A DNA stretch of 64,000 nt, from the NCBI GenBank assembly GCA_902600205.1, contig CACKIN010000001.1, positions 62,001 through 126,000 of the forward strand. Reading direction: 5' to 3'. The first letter of the stretch is position 1. The number at the start of each line of letters is the position of its first letter. The position numbers and the translations under genes were made by a program. Source of the DNA: an uncultured Pelagibacteraceae bacterium. Its GTDB lineage: Bacteria; Pseudomonadota; Alphaproteobacteria; Pelagibacterales; Pelagibacteraceae. Below the pieces are notes generated by a model. That model was not told where the DNA came from and did no database searches. It saw nothing but the letters and a program-made list of their open reading frames with translations. Shown here piece by piece: positions 9,331-18,901 of this stretch.

Positions 9331-10485
9331 ATGCAGTCTAAATTAAAAGTACTACAGGTAATTCCTAAGTTAGGTTATGGTGGGGCAGAAACTGGTTGTT
9401 ACGATATTGCACATTACTTGCCAGAAAATAATGTTAGATCATATTTAATTACAAGTGGTGGTGAACTTCTACAATACTTAGACAGAAAAAAAGTCAAACT
9501 TATTAGACTTCCTGTTCACTCAAAAAATCCTATACTCATTTTTATAAATTCACTAATTATTTCTGCAATTATTTTAATAAATGGGATAAATATTGTTCAT
9601 GCTAGAAGTAGAGCGCCTGCATGGTCATGTTTAATTGCAACAAAAATTACAAGAAGAAAGTTTGTTACGACTTTTCATGGAACCTATAATTACAAAAATA
9701 AGTTAAAAAAATTTTATAATTCTGTAATGGTTAGATCTGATTTAATCATTGCTGGATCTAATTTTATTTTTTCACACATCAAAGAAAATTATGCAGAATA
9801 TCTAACAGATAAAAAAAAATTACTTTCTATATTTAGAGGTATAAATACGGATTATTTTGACTCTTCAACAACACTAGAAACTGATGAAGATAAATTATTT
9901 AAGTCATGGGATTTGAAAGTCGGAAAAAAAATAATTTTATTACCAGGTAGATTAACAGCTTGGAAAGGCCAAGAAATGTTTTTAGAGGCATTAAGTAAAG
10001 TAAATATTCAGTTAGGGAACGATTCTTTCATTGCAGTAATTTTAGGTAACGACCAAGGGCGAGATCTTTATAAAAAAAAATTAATTAGACTTGTTGAACA
10101 ATACAGACTTACCAAGCAAATAAGATTTATTGATCATTGTAAAAATATGCCATTAGCTTACAAAATATCTGACATAGTTGTCTCCACCTCAATTGAACCT
10201 GAAGCTTTTGGAAGAGTTGCAGTAGAAGCTCAATCTATGCAAAAATTAATTCTTGCCAGTAATATTGGTGGATCTAATGAGACAATTATTGATGGAAAGT
10301 CTGGACTATTGTTTGAAGCAGGTAATTCTGATGATTTATCAAAAAAAATTATACAAGTTATGAACTTTGATCCTAATGAACTTTCAAAAATGTGTAATTT
10401 TGGAAGAGAAAATGTCGTAAAGAAATTTAATGTTGAAAAAATGTGTTTTTCTACTTATTCAGAGTACAAAAAACTATTTAATTAA
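9331..10485 (+). CDS. Family 4 glycosyltransferase
   Basis: A 384-residue GT-B fold enzyme that transfers a sugar from a nucleotide donor, probably to a lipid-linked or envelope acceptor at the cytosolic face of the membrane. The N-terminal acceptor domain has QVIPKLGYGGAETG, the glycine-rich start typical of GT4; the C-terminal donor domain has LPGRLTAWKGQ and the nucleotide-sugar motif EPEAFGRVAVEAQSMQK (EX7E). Acceptor and sugar are unknown. Its TAA overlaps the thrS ATG by one base, so it heads the translation operon although its role is unrelated, a frequent arrangement in compact genomes. Confidence 0.9.
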   Translation: MQSKLKVLQVIPKLGYGGAETGCYDIAHYLPENNVRSYLITSGGELLQYLDRKKVKLIRLPVHSKNPILIFINSLIISAIILINGINIVHARSRAPAWSCLIATKITRRKFVTTFHGTYNYKNKLKKFYNSVMVRSDLIIAGSNFIFSHIKENYAEYLTDKKKLLSIFRGINTDYFDSSTTLETDEDKLFKSWDLKVGKKIILLPGRLTAWKGQEMFLEALSKVNIQLGNDSFIAVILGNDQGRDLYKKKLIRLVEQYRLTKQIRFIDHCKNMPLAYKISDIVVSTSIEPEAFGRVAVEAQSMQKLILASNIGGSNETIIDGKSGLLFEAGNSDDLSKKIIQVMNFDPNELSKMCNFGRENVVKKFNVEKMCFSTYSEYKKLFN

Positions 10486-12404
10486 TGCCAAATATTACAT
10501 TACCTGACGGAAAAAAATTAAACTTTGATAAAAGTGTAACAGGTTCAGAGGTTGCAGAAAAAATAAGTAAATCTCTAGCTAAACAAGCCTTAGTAATGAG
10601 TGTAAATGGTGAATTAAAAGATTTATATTCAACAATAGATAAGGATAGTTCAATAAAAATTTTTACTGCAAAAGATCCTGAGGGATTAGAAGTTATTAGG
10701 CATGATACAGCACATATTATGGCAATGGCCGTCCAGGAATTATTTCCAGGGACGCAGGTAACAATTGGTCCAGTTATAGAAAATGGCTTTTATTATGACT
10801 TTGCTAGAAAGGAACCTTTTACCAGTGATGACCTTAAAAAAATTGAAAATAAAATGTCAGAGATAATTGATAAGGATGTAAAAACTAGAAGGGAAATTTG
10901 GGAAAGAGATAAGGCAATATCTCATTTTAAAAAAATTGGAGAAAAATATAAAGCTGAAATAATTGAAAGTATTCCAAAAAATGAGATGCTTACGGTTTAT
11001 CATCATGGTGATACATGGCATGATCTATGTAGAGGTCCCCATTTAGAATCTTCTAGTAAAATTGGTAAAGCATTTAAATTAACAAAAGTATCAGGGGCTT
11101 ATTGGCGAGGGGATTCTAATAATGAAATGTTGCAAAGAATTTATGGAACTAGCTGGGCCAATCAAAAAGACCTGGATTTGTATCTTCAAAGAATAGAAGA
11201 AGCAGAAAAAAGAGATCATAGAAAAATAGGTAAAGAGATGGATTTGTTTCATTTTAGAGAAGAAAGTCCTGGCTCTGTATTTTGGCACCAAAAAGGATGG
11301 AACTTATTTCAGAAACTTATTTCTTATATGAGAATGAAGCAAGAAACTGCAGGATATCAGGAAATAAACACTCCAGAAATATTAGATCGATCACTTTGGG
11401 AAAAATCTGGCCATTGGGAAAAATTTGGCGCAAATATGTACACCTCTACTACTCCAGATGAAAAAGTTTTTGCTATTAAACCAATGAATTGTCCTGGATG
11501 TGTTCAGGTTTTCAATCAAGGTTTAAAAAGTTACAGAGATTTACCACTCAAAATGTCGGAATTTGGAAAAGTTCATAGATATGAGCCCTCTGGAGCACTT
11601 CACGGATTATTGCGTGTTAGAGCATTCACTCAAGATGATGCACATATTTTTTGTACAGAGGAGCAAATCACAGAAGAATGTTTGAGCGTAACAAATTTGA
11701 TTTTAGAAATTTATAAAGATTTAGGATTTGAAGATGTAATTTTGAAATATTCTGATCGACCAGACTTAAGAGTTGGAGATGATAAAGTTTGGGACAAGTC
11801 AGAAGCTGCATTATTGGAGGCTATAAAGGCAACAAAATTAGAATACTCTGTAAACAAGGGTGAAGGGGCTTTTTATGGTCCTAAAATAGAATTTGTTTTA
11901 AGAGATGCAATCGGAAGAGATTGGCAATGTGGAACTTTACAAGTTGATTTAAACTTACCAGGTAGGTTAGGTGCATCATTTATTGACAGTGATGGAAACA
12001 AAAAAGTACCTGTCATGCTACACAGAGCTTTATTTGGTTCATTAGAAAGATTTATAGGAATTTTAATTGAAAATTACTCTGGAAAATTACCATTCTGGCT
12101 TTGTCCAGTCCAAACTATAGTTATACCTATTTCAAGTGATTTTGATGAATACGCAAAACAAGTAAACAATGAGTTAAAAAAAGTTGGTTTAAGTTCTGAA
12201 GTTGATTTAAAAAATCATAATTTAAATTATAAAATTAGAGAACATTCAATAACTAAAGTCCCAATGCTACTAATATGTGGAAAAAAAGAAGTTGACAGCA
12301 ACACAGTAACTATTAGAAGATTGGATTCTAAAAAACAGGAAACTATGGAATTAAAAGAATTCTTAAAAAAATATTCTGCTCTTAACAAAGCACCTTCAAT
12401 CTAA
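10485..12404 (+). CDS. thrS: Threonyl-tRNA synthetase
   Basis: Charges tRNA-Thr with threonine in the cytosol. The 639-residue protein is full length with all domains: N-terminal TGS, the editing domain containing HDTAHIMAMA and CRGPH, the class II catalytic core with the zinc-binding Cys in MNCPGC and motif 2 around RYEPSGALHGLLRVRAF, and the C-terminal anticodon-binding domain starting near PFWLCPVQ. The start overlaps the upstream glycosyltransferase stop (TAATG), and its stop is directly followed by the GTG of infC. The window also holds a tRNA-Thr(GGT) gene at 45 kb. Confidence 0.98.
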   Translation: MPNITLPDGKKLNFDKSVTGSEVAEKISKSLAKQALVMSVNGELKDLYSTIDKDSSIKIFTAKDPEGLEVIRHDTAHIMAMAVQELFPGTQVTIGPVIENGFYYDFARKEPFTSDDLKKIENKMSEIIDKDVKTRREIWERDKAISHFKKIGEKYKAEIIESIPKNEMLTVYHHGDTWHDLCRGPHLESSSKIGKAFKLTKVSGAYWRGDSNNEMLQRIYGTSWANQKDLDLYLQRIEEAEKRDHRKIGKEMDLFHFREESPGSVFWHQKGWNLFQKLISYMRMKQETAGYQEINTPEILDRSLWEKSGHWEKFGANMYTSTTPDEKVFAIKPMNCPGCVQVFNQGLKSYRDLPLKMSEFGKVHRYEPSGALHGLLRVRAFTQDDAHIFCTEEQITEECLSVTNLILEIYKDLGFEDVILKYSDRPDLRVGDDKVWDKSEAALLEAIKATKLEYSVNKGEGAFYGPKIEFVLRDAIGRDWQCGTLQVDLNLPGRLGASFIDSDGNKKVPVMLHRALFGSLERFIGILIENYSGKLPFWLCPVQTIVIPISSDFDEYAKQVNNELKKVGLSSEVDLKNHNLNYKIREHSITKVPMLLICGKKEVDSNTVTIRRLDSKKQETMELKEFLKKYSALNKAPSI

Positions 12405-12950
12405 GTGGCAGATTTTAAACAAAACTATTTTCAGAAAAGAACTAAGCCTAAAGGTCCTAGAACTAACCAAAGAATAACTTCTCAAGATGTTCAAGTTATC
12501 GCAAGTGATGGAGATAATCTGGGTATTCTTAATTTGCAAGATGCAATTAATAGAGCTAAAGAGGAAGGTTTAGATTTAATTGAGATTGCTCCAAATGCAA
12601 AACCTCCTGTATGCAAAATTATGGATATGGGAAAATATAAATATGATGCTCAAAAAAAAGCAAACAAAGCAAAGAAAAAGCAAAAAAAGATTGAATTAAA
12701 AGAAATTAAATTAAGACCCGTTACAGAGGTACATGATTATAGTTTTAAAATAAAAAATGCTCAAAAATTTATTGCTAAAGGAGACAAGGTAAAATTTACA
12801 ATAAGATTTAAAGGAAGAGAATTACAGCATTCAAGTTTGGGTAATGAGTTAATGGATAAGATCAAACAGGATATGGAGACTGTTGGACGAGTTGAGCTTC
12901 AACCCAAGTTTGATGGTAAACAAATGATTATGGTTATCCAGCCTTTATAA
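12405..12950 (+). CDS. infC: Translation initiation factor IF-3
   Basis: Binds the 30S subunit, prevents premature joining with 50S and checks start-codon pairing. The 181-residue product has the N-domain with RITSQDVQVIASDG and EEGLDLIEIAPNAKPPVCKI, a lysine-rich linker, and the C-domain with IRFKGRELQHSSLG and QPKFDGKQMIMVIQP. It starts with GTG directly after the thrS stop, with no spacer and no clear Shine-Dalgarno. Rare starts on infC are part of self-regulation in enterobacteria (AUU there); whether GTG matters here is inference. Confidence 0.97.
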   Translation: MADFKQNYFQKRTKPKGPRTNQRITSQDVQVIASDGDNLGILNLQDAINRAKEEGLDLIEIAPNAKPPVCKIMDMGKYKYDAQKKANKAKKKQKKIELKEIKLRPVTEVHDYSFKIKNAQKFIAKGDKVKFTIRFKGRELQHSSLGNELMDKIKQDMETVGRVELQPKFDGKQMIMVIQPL

Positions 12951-12961
12951 GCCTTATTTCT

Positions 12962-12993
12962 GGTTGTAAATTAATATTAATATTTGTATAACC
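12962..12993 (+). promoter_or_regulatory. Hairpin in the infC-rpmI spacer, possible L20 leader
   Basis: In the 54-base gap before rpmI, GGTTGTA (12962-12968) can pair with TATAACC (12987-12993), seven pairs including one G-U, around an AT-only loop. The stem ends 11 bases before the rpmI ATG. In other bacteria, L20 binds a leader structure ahead of rpmI and represses rpmI-rplT translation; that this hairpin does so is inference. The low GC content makes a chance hairpin possible. Confidence 0.3.
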
Positions 12994-13004
12994 CCACAAA
13001 AATT

Positions 13005-13211
13005 ATGCCTAAATTAAAAACAAAAAGTTCAGCAAAAAAAAGATTTAAAATATCAGCTAGAGGTAAAGTTATAACTGCTCAAGCTGGTAAAAGACATGGT
13101 ATGATTAAAAGAACGAATTCACAGATAAGAAAGCAAAGAGGTACAACGGTAATGTCAAAACAGGATGGTAAGATTGTAAAATCTTATATGCCGTATAACC
13201 TAAGAGGATAA
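13005..13211 (+). CDS. rpmI: 50S ribosomal protein L35
   Basis: Small basic protein of the large ribosomal subunit. The ORF track begins at a TTG (12984), but the family N-terminus is [14 protein letters not shown], which places the start at the ATG at 13005 and gives 68 residues, the usual length being about 65. The body, [19 protein letters not shown] and the end MPYNLRG, matches L35. No Shine-Dalgarno is visible. rplT follows after a one-base gap. Confidence 0.96.
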   Translation: MPKLKTKSSAKKRFKISARGKVITAQAGKRHGMIKRTNSQIRKQRGTTVMSKQDGKIVKSYMPYNLRG

Positions 13212-13212
13212 A

Positions 13213-13569
13213 ATGGCTAGAGTAAAAAGAGGTGTAACAAGCAGAGCTAAGCACAAAAAAGTATTAAAGGCTGTCAAAGGTCAGTGGGGAAGAAGAAAAA
13301 ATACCATAAGAGTTGCTAGACAGGCTATGGAAAAAGCTATGCAGTATGCTTATAGAGATAGAAGAAATAAAAAAAGAGACTTTAAATCACTTTGGATACA
13401 AAGAATTAATGCTGGAGTTAGATCTGAAGGTTTAACATATTCTAAATTTATTAACGGCCTAAGTAAGACAGGTATTAAAATAGATAGAAAAATACTCGCT
13501 GAAATAGCTTACGATAATCCAGAAGCATTTAAAACTATAGTTAAAAAAGCTCAAGCAGCATTAAACTAA
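13213..13569 (+). CDS. rplT: 50S ribosomal protein L20
   Basis: Early 50S assembly protein binding 23S rRNA. The 118-residue product is full length, with the basic N-terminal extension [19 protein letters not shown] followed by the globular part with [10 protein letters not shown] and the conserved YSKFINGL. It follows rpmI by one base and precedes pheS, the standard infC-rpmI-rplT-pheS-pheT order. In many bacteria L20 represses its own operon through the rpmI leader; a candidate hairpin is listed at 12962. Confidence 0.98.
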   Translation: MARVKRGVTSRAKHKKVLKAVKGQWGRRKNTIRVARQAMEKAMQYAYRDRRNKKRDFKSLWIQRINAGVRSEGLTYSKFINGLSKTGIKIDRKILAEIAYDNPEAFKTIVKKAQAALN

Positions 13570-13612
13570 TTTTCATTGTTGTTTTTCTAGAGTTAACAAA
13601 TATTCTACGAAT

Positions 13613-14680
13613 ATGTCCGATATAAAAAAAATTAAAGATGAATATTTAAAAAAATTAGACAACAATCTAGACATAGAAAGTGTCAATCAAATAAAAACTG
13701 AATTGTTTGGTAAAAATGGACAAATTTCTAATTCGTTTAAAAAATTAGGTTCGCTACCTAATGGTGAAAGAAAAAAATTTGCATCAGATTTAAATTCAAT
13801 TAAAGAGGAACTACAAGAAAAAATAAATTCTAAACTCCAAGAAATTGAAATTAAAGAGATTAATTCTAAACTTGAGAATGAAAAAATAGATGTAACTTTA
13901 CCTGAGAGAGAAATAAAACCTGGAAAAATACATCCTGTTTCACAAGTTATTGATGAGATATCTTCAATATTTTCTGAAATAGGTTTCAGTGTAGAAGAAG
14001 GGCCGGATGTAGAAAATGAACATTATAATTTTACTGCATTAAATACTCCTGATAACCATCCAGCAAGAGATATGCATGACACTTTTTATTTAGATAATAA
14101 TAAAGAAATACTATTAAGAACTCATACATCTCCTGTACAAGTTAGAACAATGTTGAATGGAAAACCTCCATTTAAGATTATAGCTCCTGGAAGAACATAT
14201 AGATCTGATAGTGATCAAACTCATTCCCCAATGTTTCATCAAGTCGAAGGACTTCATATTGATAAAGAAATAAATATGGGTCATTTAAAAGGCTGTTTGA
14301 ATTATTTTATAAAATCTTTTTTCGAAATAGATAAAATAAAAATGAGATTTAGACCTAGCCATTTTCCATTTACTGAACCATCAGCAGAAGTTGACATTGG
14401 TTACGAGTTAAAGGACGGAAAAATAGTTATTGGTGAGGGAGATAAATGGTTAGAAATCCTGGGATGCGGAATGGTACACCCAAATGTCCTAAAAAATGTA
14501 AATGTAAATCCAGATAAATACCAAGGCTATGCTTTTGGTATTGGTATTGATAGACTTGGAATGCTGAAATATGGCATAAACGATTTAAGAGCTTTTTTTG
14601 AGACTGACTATAGATGGCTTAACCACTTTGGTTTTGATCCTTTGGATGTTCCTTCAAATTACAGAGGTCTAAGCAGATGA
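13613..14680 (+). CDS. pheS: Phenylalanyl-tRNA synthetase alpha subunit
   Basis: Catalytic alpha subunit of the (alpha-beta)2 enzyme that charges tRNA-Phe. The 355-residue protein has an N-terminal coiled-coil arm (about residues 1-95) and the class II core with [30 protein letters not shown], the motif 2 region [23 protein letters not shown] and motif 3 [16 protein letters not shown]. It begins 43 bases after rplT and overlaps pheT by 4 bases (ATGA). The cognate tRNA-Phe gene is at 49.2 kb. Confidence 0.98.
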   Translation: MSDIKKIKDEYLKKLDNNLDIESVNQIKTELFGKNGQISNSFKKLGSLPNGERKKFASDLNSIKEELQEKINSKLQEIEIKEINSKLENEKIDVTLPEREIKPGKIHPVSQVIDEISSIFSEIGFSVEEGPDVENEHYNFTALNTPDNHPARDMHDTFYLDNNKEILLRTHTSPVQVRTMLNGKPPFKIIAPGRTYRSDSDQTHSPMFHQVEGLHIDKEINMGHLKGCLNYFIKSFFEIDKIKMRFRPSHFPFTEPSAEVDIGYELKDGKIVIGEGDKWLEILGCGMVHPNVLKNVNVNPDKYQGYAFGIGIDRLGMLKYGINDLRAFFETDYRWLNHFGFDPLDVPSNYRGLSR

Positions 14681-17085
14681 AATTTACAATGAGTTGGTTA
14701 AAGGAACACCTTAAAACCAAGCATAAAGACATTCAGATCATTGATAAATTGACTGATGTTGGACTTGAAGTTGAGAGTTTTGAAAATATTAGCTCTGATT
14801 TCGACAATTTTAAAGTGGCAAAAATTGTAAATGCTGAACAACATCCAAACGCAGATAGACTTAGGGTATGTGATGTTGATATAGGGCAACAAAATATTGT
14901 TAAAGTTGTTTGTGGAGCACCAAACGCTAAAAAAGGTCTTTTAACTGTTTACGCTGGTCCTGGATCAGTTATTCCAAAAAATAATATGAAACTTACAGTT
15001 AGCAAGATTAGAGGTGTAACCTCATATGGAATGCTATGTTCGGAGTCCGAATTAAAATTATCAGATGAAAGTGAAGGAATAACAGAGCTAAAACTAAGTA
15101 AATATTCAGACAAAATAGGTAAAAATTTTTTAAATAATAAAACTGAAAAAGTTGTTGATTTATCAATAACCCCAAATCGACCAGATTGTTTAGGAGTCAG
15201 GGGCATAGCCAGAGATCTTGCTGCGGCAGGAGCTGGTAAATTAAAAAGTATTTCACATAAAAACATCAAGAAGAATGGATCTCAAAACGTAAAAGTTTCA
15301 ATCACTAAAGATAAAGACCAAGGTTGTACAATTTTTGGGAGTTGTCTCATAAAAGGGGTGACCAATAAAGAAAGTCCAAAATGGTTGAAAGAGAAAATTG
15401 AGTCTCTTGGTCAAAAACCAATTTCAGCAATTGTAGATATAACTAATTATGTCATGCTTGATTTAAATAGACCTCTACATGCATATGATGCAGATAAAAT
15501 TGATAATGAAATCATAGTAAGAAACTCAAAAAAAGGAGAAACCTTTGAAGCCCTAGACAATAAAGAATATAAATTAGACGATGGAATGTGTGTTATATCC
15601 GATCAATCTGGTGTGTTAGGCTTAGGAGGGATAATTGGAGGAACACGTTCTGGTACTGAGTTAAAAACTAAAAATATTTTATTGGAGTCTGCATACTTTA
15701 TCCCAAGATCAATAAGAAAAACTTCAAAATTACTTAACATTGACACTGATGCTAAATTTAGATTTGAAAGAGGAATTGATCCTCAATCAATAGAGACAGG
15801 ATTGCTAAAAGCTTCTCAACTTATATCAGAAATTTGTGGAGGAAAAATTAGTAAATTTGATATTCAAAAAATTAAACAATATAAAAACTCAGAAATTAAA
15901 TTTAATACTTCGTTATTCGAAAAAATAACAGGTTTTAAAATCAAAGATAATGAAATTATTAAAATTTTGAACGATCTGGGCTTTAAAGTTTCCAGAAAGA
16001 AATCAGAATTAAAATTAAAGATTCCTTCTTGGAGACCTGACATAAGTCAACCGATAGATATAGTTGAAGAAGTTGTAAGAATTAAAGGGTATGAAAATAT
16101 TGAAACTATAGAGCCAGAAAAAAATAGATTAAAAGACACATTAAATAAACAACAAAAACTCTTTCATTTTTTACAACGTTCTGTAGCATCAAAAGGTTAT
16201 TTTGAGACTGTTACATGGTCATTCACAGACTCAAAAATAAACAATTTTTTTAAAGAAAATTTAAAAGAAATTAAAATAGTAAATCCAATAAGCTCAGATT
16301 TAGATGTTTTAAGAAATTCAATTTTTTCAAATTTAGCTTTTTATTTAAAGAAAAATTTAGATAGAGGATTTAAAGACATTTCGCTTTTTGAAATTGGACC
16401 AATTTTTAAAAATAGCCAGCCGGGAGAACAGTTGACGGTAATAGGTGCAATAAAATCAGGAAAAATTTCAAGATTAAACTGGAATGAAAAAGAAAGATCA
16501 GTTGACATTTTTGATGTGAAAAAAGATTTAATTCAAACATTAATGGAAGCTGGATATGACAAACAAAGTTTTTTTATAAGAGACAAATCTCCCACATACT
16601 ATCACCCTGGAAAATCTGGCTCAGTTTATCTTGATAAGGATGATATTGATCCTGTTGCATATTTTGGAGAACTTCATCCAAATATTGTTAAGAAACTCGA
16701 TATAAAAACTGAAGGAGTAGTTGGTTTTGAGATCTATCTAGATTATTTAAAAGATAATAAAATAAAATTAAAAGATCAAAAATCCAATTTTGAATATTCT
16801 GACTATCAAAAATCAGAGAGGGATTTTGCTTTTGTTGTAGATAAAAATTACAAAGCACAGGATTTAATAGAAATCATAGCATCAATTGATAAAAATTTAA
16901 TAAAATCAATTAAAATTTTTGATATTTATGAAGGTGAAAATATTCCAGATGGAAAAAAATCAGTAGCTCTAAATGTTACAATTCAATCATCTGAAAAAAC
17001 ATTAGAGGAGAGTGATCTTGAAAAAATCAATAAATTAATAATTACAACTGTTGAAACTAAGTCTGGGGCAAAAATTAGATCCTAA
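14677..17085 (+). CDS. pheT: Phenylalanyl-tRNA synthetase beta subunit
   Basis: Beta subunit of phenylalanyl-tRNA synthetase; binds tRNA and edits mischarged tyrosine. At 802 residues it is full length with the N-terminal tRNA-binding (EMAP-like) domain ([20 protein letters not shown]), the B3/B4 editing domain ([21 protein letters not shown]), B5, the catalytic-like core and the C-terminal anticodon-binding fold ([13 protein letters not shown]-like segment, here [13 protein letters not shown]). Starts inside the pheS stop (ATGA), and lepA starts directly after its stop. Confidence 0.98.
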   Translation: MKFTMSWLKEHLKTKHKDIQIIDKLTDVGLEVESFENISSDFDNFKVAKIVNAEQHPNADRLRVCDVDIGQQNIVKVVCGAPNAKKGLLTVYAGPGSVIPKNNMKLTVSKIRGVTSYGMLCSESELKLSDESEGITELKLSKYSDKIGKNFLNNKTEKVVDLSITPNRPDCLGVRGIARDLAAAGAGKLKSISHKNIKKNGSQNVKVSITKDKDQGCTIFGSCLIKGVTNKESPKWLKEKIESLGQKPISAIVDITNYVMLDLNRPLHAYDADKIDNEIIVRNSKKGETFEALDNKEYKLDDGMCVISDQSGVLGLGGIIGGTRSGTELKTKNILLESAYFIPRSIRKTSKLLNIDTDAKFRFERGIDPQSIETGLLKASQLISEICGGKISKFDIQKIKQYKNSEIKFNTSLFEKITGFKIKDNEIIKILNDLGFKVSRKKSELKLKIPSWRPDISQPIDIVEEVVRIKGYENIETIEPEKNRLKDTLNKQQKLFHFLQRSVASKGYFETVTWSFTDSKINNFFKENLKEIKIVNPISSDLDVLRNSIFSNLAFYLKKNLDRGFKDISLFEIGPIFKNSQPGEQLTVIGAIKSGKISRLNWNEKERSVDIFDVKKDLIQTLMEAGYDKQSFFIRDKSPTYYHPGKSGSVYLDKDDIDPVAYFGELHPNIVKKLDIKTEGVVGFEIYLDYLKDNKIKLKDQKSNFEYSDYQKSERDFAFVVDKNYKAQDLIEIIASIDKNLIKSIKIFDIYEGENIPDGKKSVALNVTIQSSEKTLEESDLEKINKLIITTVETKSGAKIRS

Positions 17086-18897
17086 ATGTCCACTGAAATT
17101 GATAATATAAGAAATTTTGCAATTATCGCCCACATTGATCATGGGAAGTCAACAATAGCAGATAGAATTATACATAGATGTGGTGGTTTAACAGATAGAG
17201 AAATGAAAGCACAAGTTCTCGATTCGATGGATATTGAAAGAGAAAGAGGTATAACAATCAAAGCTCAAACAGTAAAATTAAATTATAAATCTAAAGATGG
17301 AAAAAATTATATTCTTAATATAATAGACACACCAGGACATGTTGATTTTAGTTATGAAGTAAGTAGATCTTTGTATGCTTGTGAGGGTTCAATATTAATT
17401 GTAGATAGCACTCAAGGTGTTGAAGCTCAAACACTAGCAAATGTCTACCAGGCCCTAGATATAAACCATGAAATAATTCCTGTTTTGAATAAAATTGATT
17501 TACCTGCCTCTGATATTGATCGTACAAATAAACAAATTGAAGATGTTATAGGTATTGATACAACTAATGCTGTTCCATGCTCAGGAAAAACTGGAGAAGG
17601 AATAGATGATATCTTGGAGCAAATTATTCAAGTTTTACCTGGTCCAAAAGGTGAGAGAGATGAAAAATTAAAGTGCCTGTTGGTAGATAGTTGGTATGAC
17701 ACTTATCTAGGTGTAGTCATTTTAGTAAGAGTAATAGATGGGAAAATTAAAAATAATATGAAAATTAAAATGATGTCTACAAATAAAGAGTATTTTGTTG
17801 AAAAAGTTGGAGTTTTTACCCCTAAACCAAAAGATGTGGATGAACTAAATTCGGGAGAAATTGGATTTATAACAACTGGTATAAAAGTTTTATCAGAGAC
17901 AAAAGTTGGAGATACGATTTGTGATGCCGATAAACCATTATCAGAGATTTTACCTGGTTTTAAGCCTAGTAAACCTGTAGTTTTTTGTGGATTGTTTCCA
18001 GTTGATAGTTCTGAATATCAAAAATTAAAAGATGGCTTAGCAAAGCTCAAATTAAATGACTCAAGTTTTTCTTTTGAACCGGAGTCATCATCGGCCTTAG
18101 GACTTGGTTTTAGGTGCGGTTTTCTGGGTTTATTACATCTTGAAATTGTAACTGAAAGACTTGAAAGAGAATTTGATATTAATCTTCTAACCACAACTCC
18201 AGGAGTTGTTTATAAAATACATATGAACAATGGTAAGGTGCAAGATTTACAGAATCCATCAAGTTTACCTGATCCAACACTAATTAAATATATTGAGGAA
18301 CCATGGATAAAAGCTACAATAATCACTCCAGACCAATATCTTGGACCTATAATAAAAATTTGCCAAGACAAAAGAGGAATACAAACTAATTTGAGTTACT
18401 CAGGCAACAGAGCTGTTGTAAATTATGAATTACCATTGAATGAGGTTGTTTTTGATTTTAATGACAGATTAAAATCAATGACAAGTGGATATGCAAGTTT
18501 TGATTATGAAATCATAGGTCATAAAGAGGGTGATCTTGTTAAAATGAGTATATTGGTAAATGCTGAACCTGTTGATGCTCTAGCAATGATGATACACAAA
18601 GACTTTGCACAAAAAACAGGAAGAGAGGTATGCGAAAAATTAAAGGATTTAATTCCAAGACATAATTTTATGATACCAGTTCAAGCAGCAATAGGTGGCA
18701 AGATCATAGCAAGAGAAACGATCAAGGGTTTTAAAAAAGATGTTTTAACCAAAATTCATGGAGGAGGTGCCGTGGATAGAAAAAGAAAATTACTTGAAAA
18801 GCAAAAAAAAGGTAAAGCAAGAGCTAAACAATTTGGAAAAGTTGAAATTCCTCAAGAAGCATTCATTGGAGTACTAAAAATAAATAAAGAAAAATAA
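17086..18897 (+). CDS. lepA: Elongation factor 4 (LepA)
   Basis: Ribosome-associated GTPase affecting translation under stress and 30S maturation; membrane-associated in some species. The 603-residue protein has the G1 motif [10 protein letters not shown]3 DTPGHVDF, G4 NKIDLP and the EF-4-specific C-terminal domain ending in [20 protein letters not shown] and EIPQEAF, which separates it from EF-G. It follows pheT with no gap and closes the translation block. The PQQ-type dehydrogenase starts 4 bases later, where the gene content changes in character. Confidence 0.98.
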   Translation: MSTEIDNIRNFAIIAHIDHGKSTIADRIIHRCGGLTDREMKAQVLDSMDIERERGITIKAQTVKLNYKSKDGKNYILNIIDTPGHVDFSYEVSRSLYACEGSILIVDSTQGVEAQTLANVYQALDINHEIIPVLNKIDLPASDIDRTNKQIEDVIGIDTTNAVPCSGKTGEGIDDILEQIIQVLPGPKGERDEKLKCLLVDSWYDTYLGVVILVRVIDGKIKNNMKIKMMSTNKEYFVEKVGVFTPKPKDVDELNSGEIGFITTGIKVLSETKVGDTICDADKPLSEILPGFKPSKPVVFCGLFPVDSSEYQKLKDGLAKLKLNDSSFSFEPESSSALGLGFRCGFLGLLHLEIVTERLEREFDINLLTTTPGVVYKIHMNNGKVQDLQNPSSLPDPTLIKYIEEPWIKATIITPDQYLGPIIKICQDKRGIQTNLSYSGNRAVVNYELPLNEVVFDFNDRLKSMTSGYASFDYEIIGHKEGDLVKMSILVNAEPVDALAMMIHKDFAQKTGREVCEKLKDLIPRHNFMIPVQAAIGGKIIARETIKGFKKDVLTKIHGGGAVDRKRKLLEKQKKGKARAKQFGKVEIPQEAFIGVLKINKEK

Positions 18898-18901
18898 AAT
18901 A

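Noticed and set aside
12984-13004. TTG start of the rpmI ORF in the track
   Set aside because: L35 begins MPKLKTKSS at the ATG at 13005; the extra seven residues are not family sequence and overlap the hairpin.
14949-15269. 106-residue minus-strand ORF
   Set aside because: Antisense to the conserved editing domain of pheT; no supporting context.
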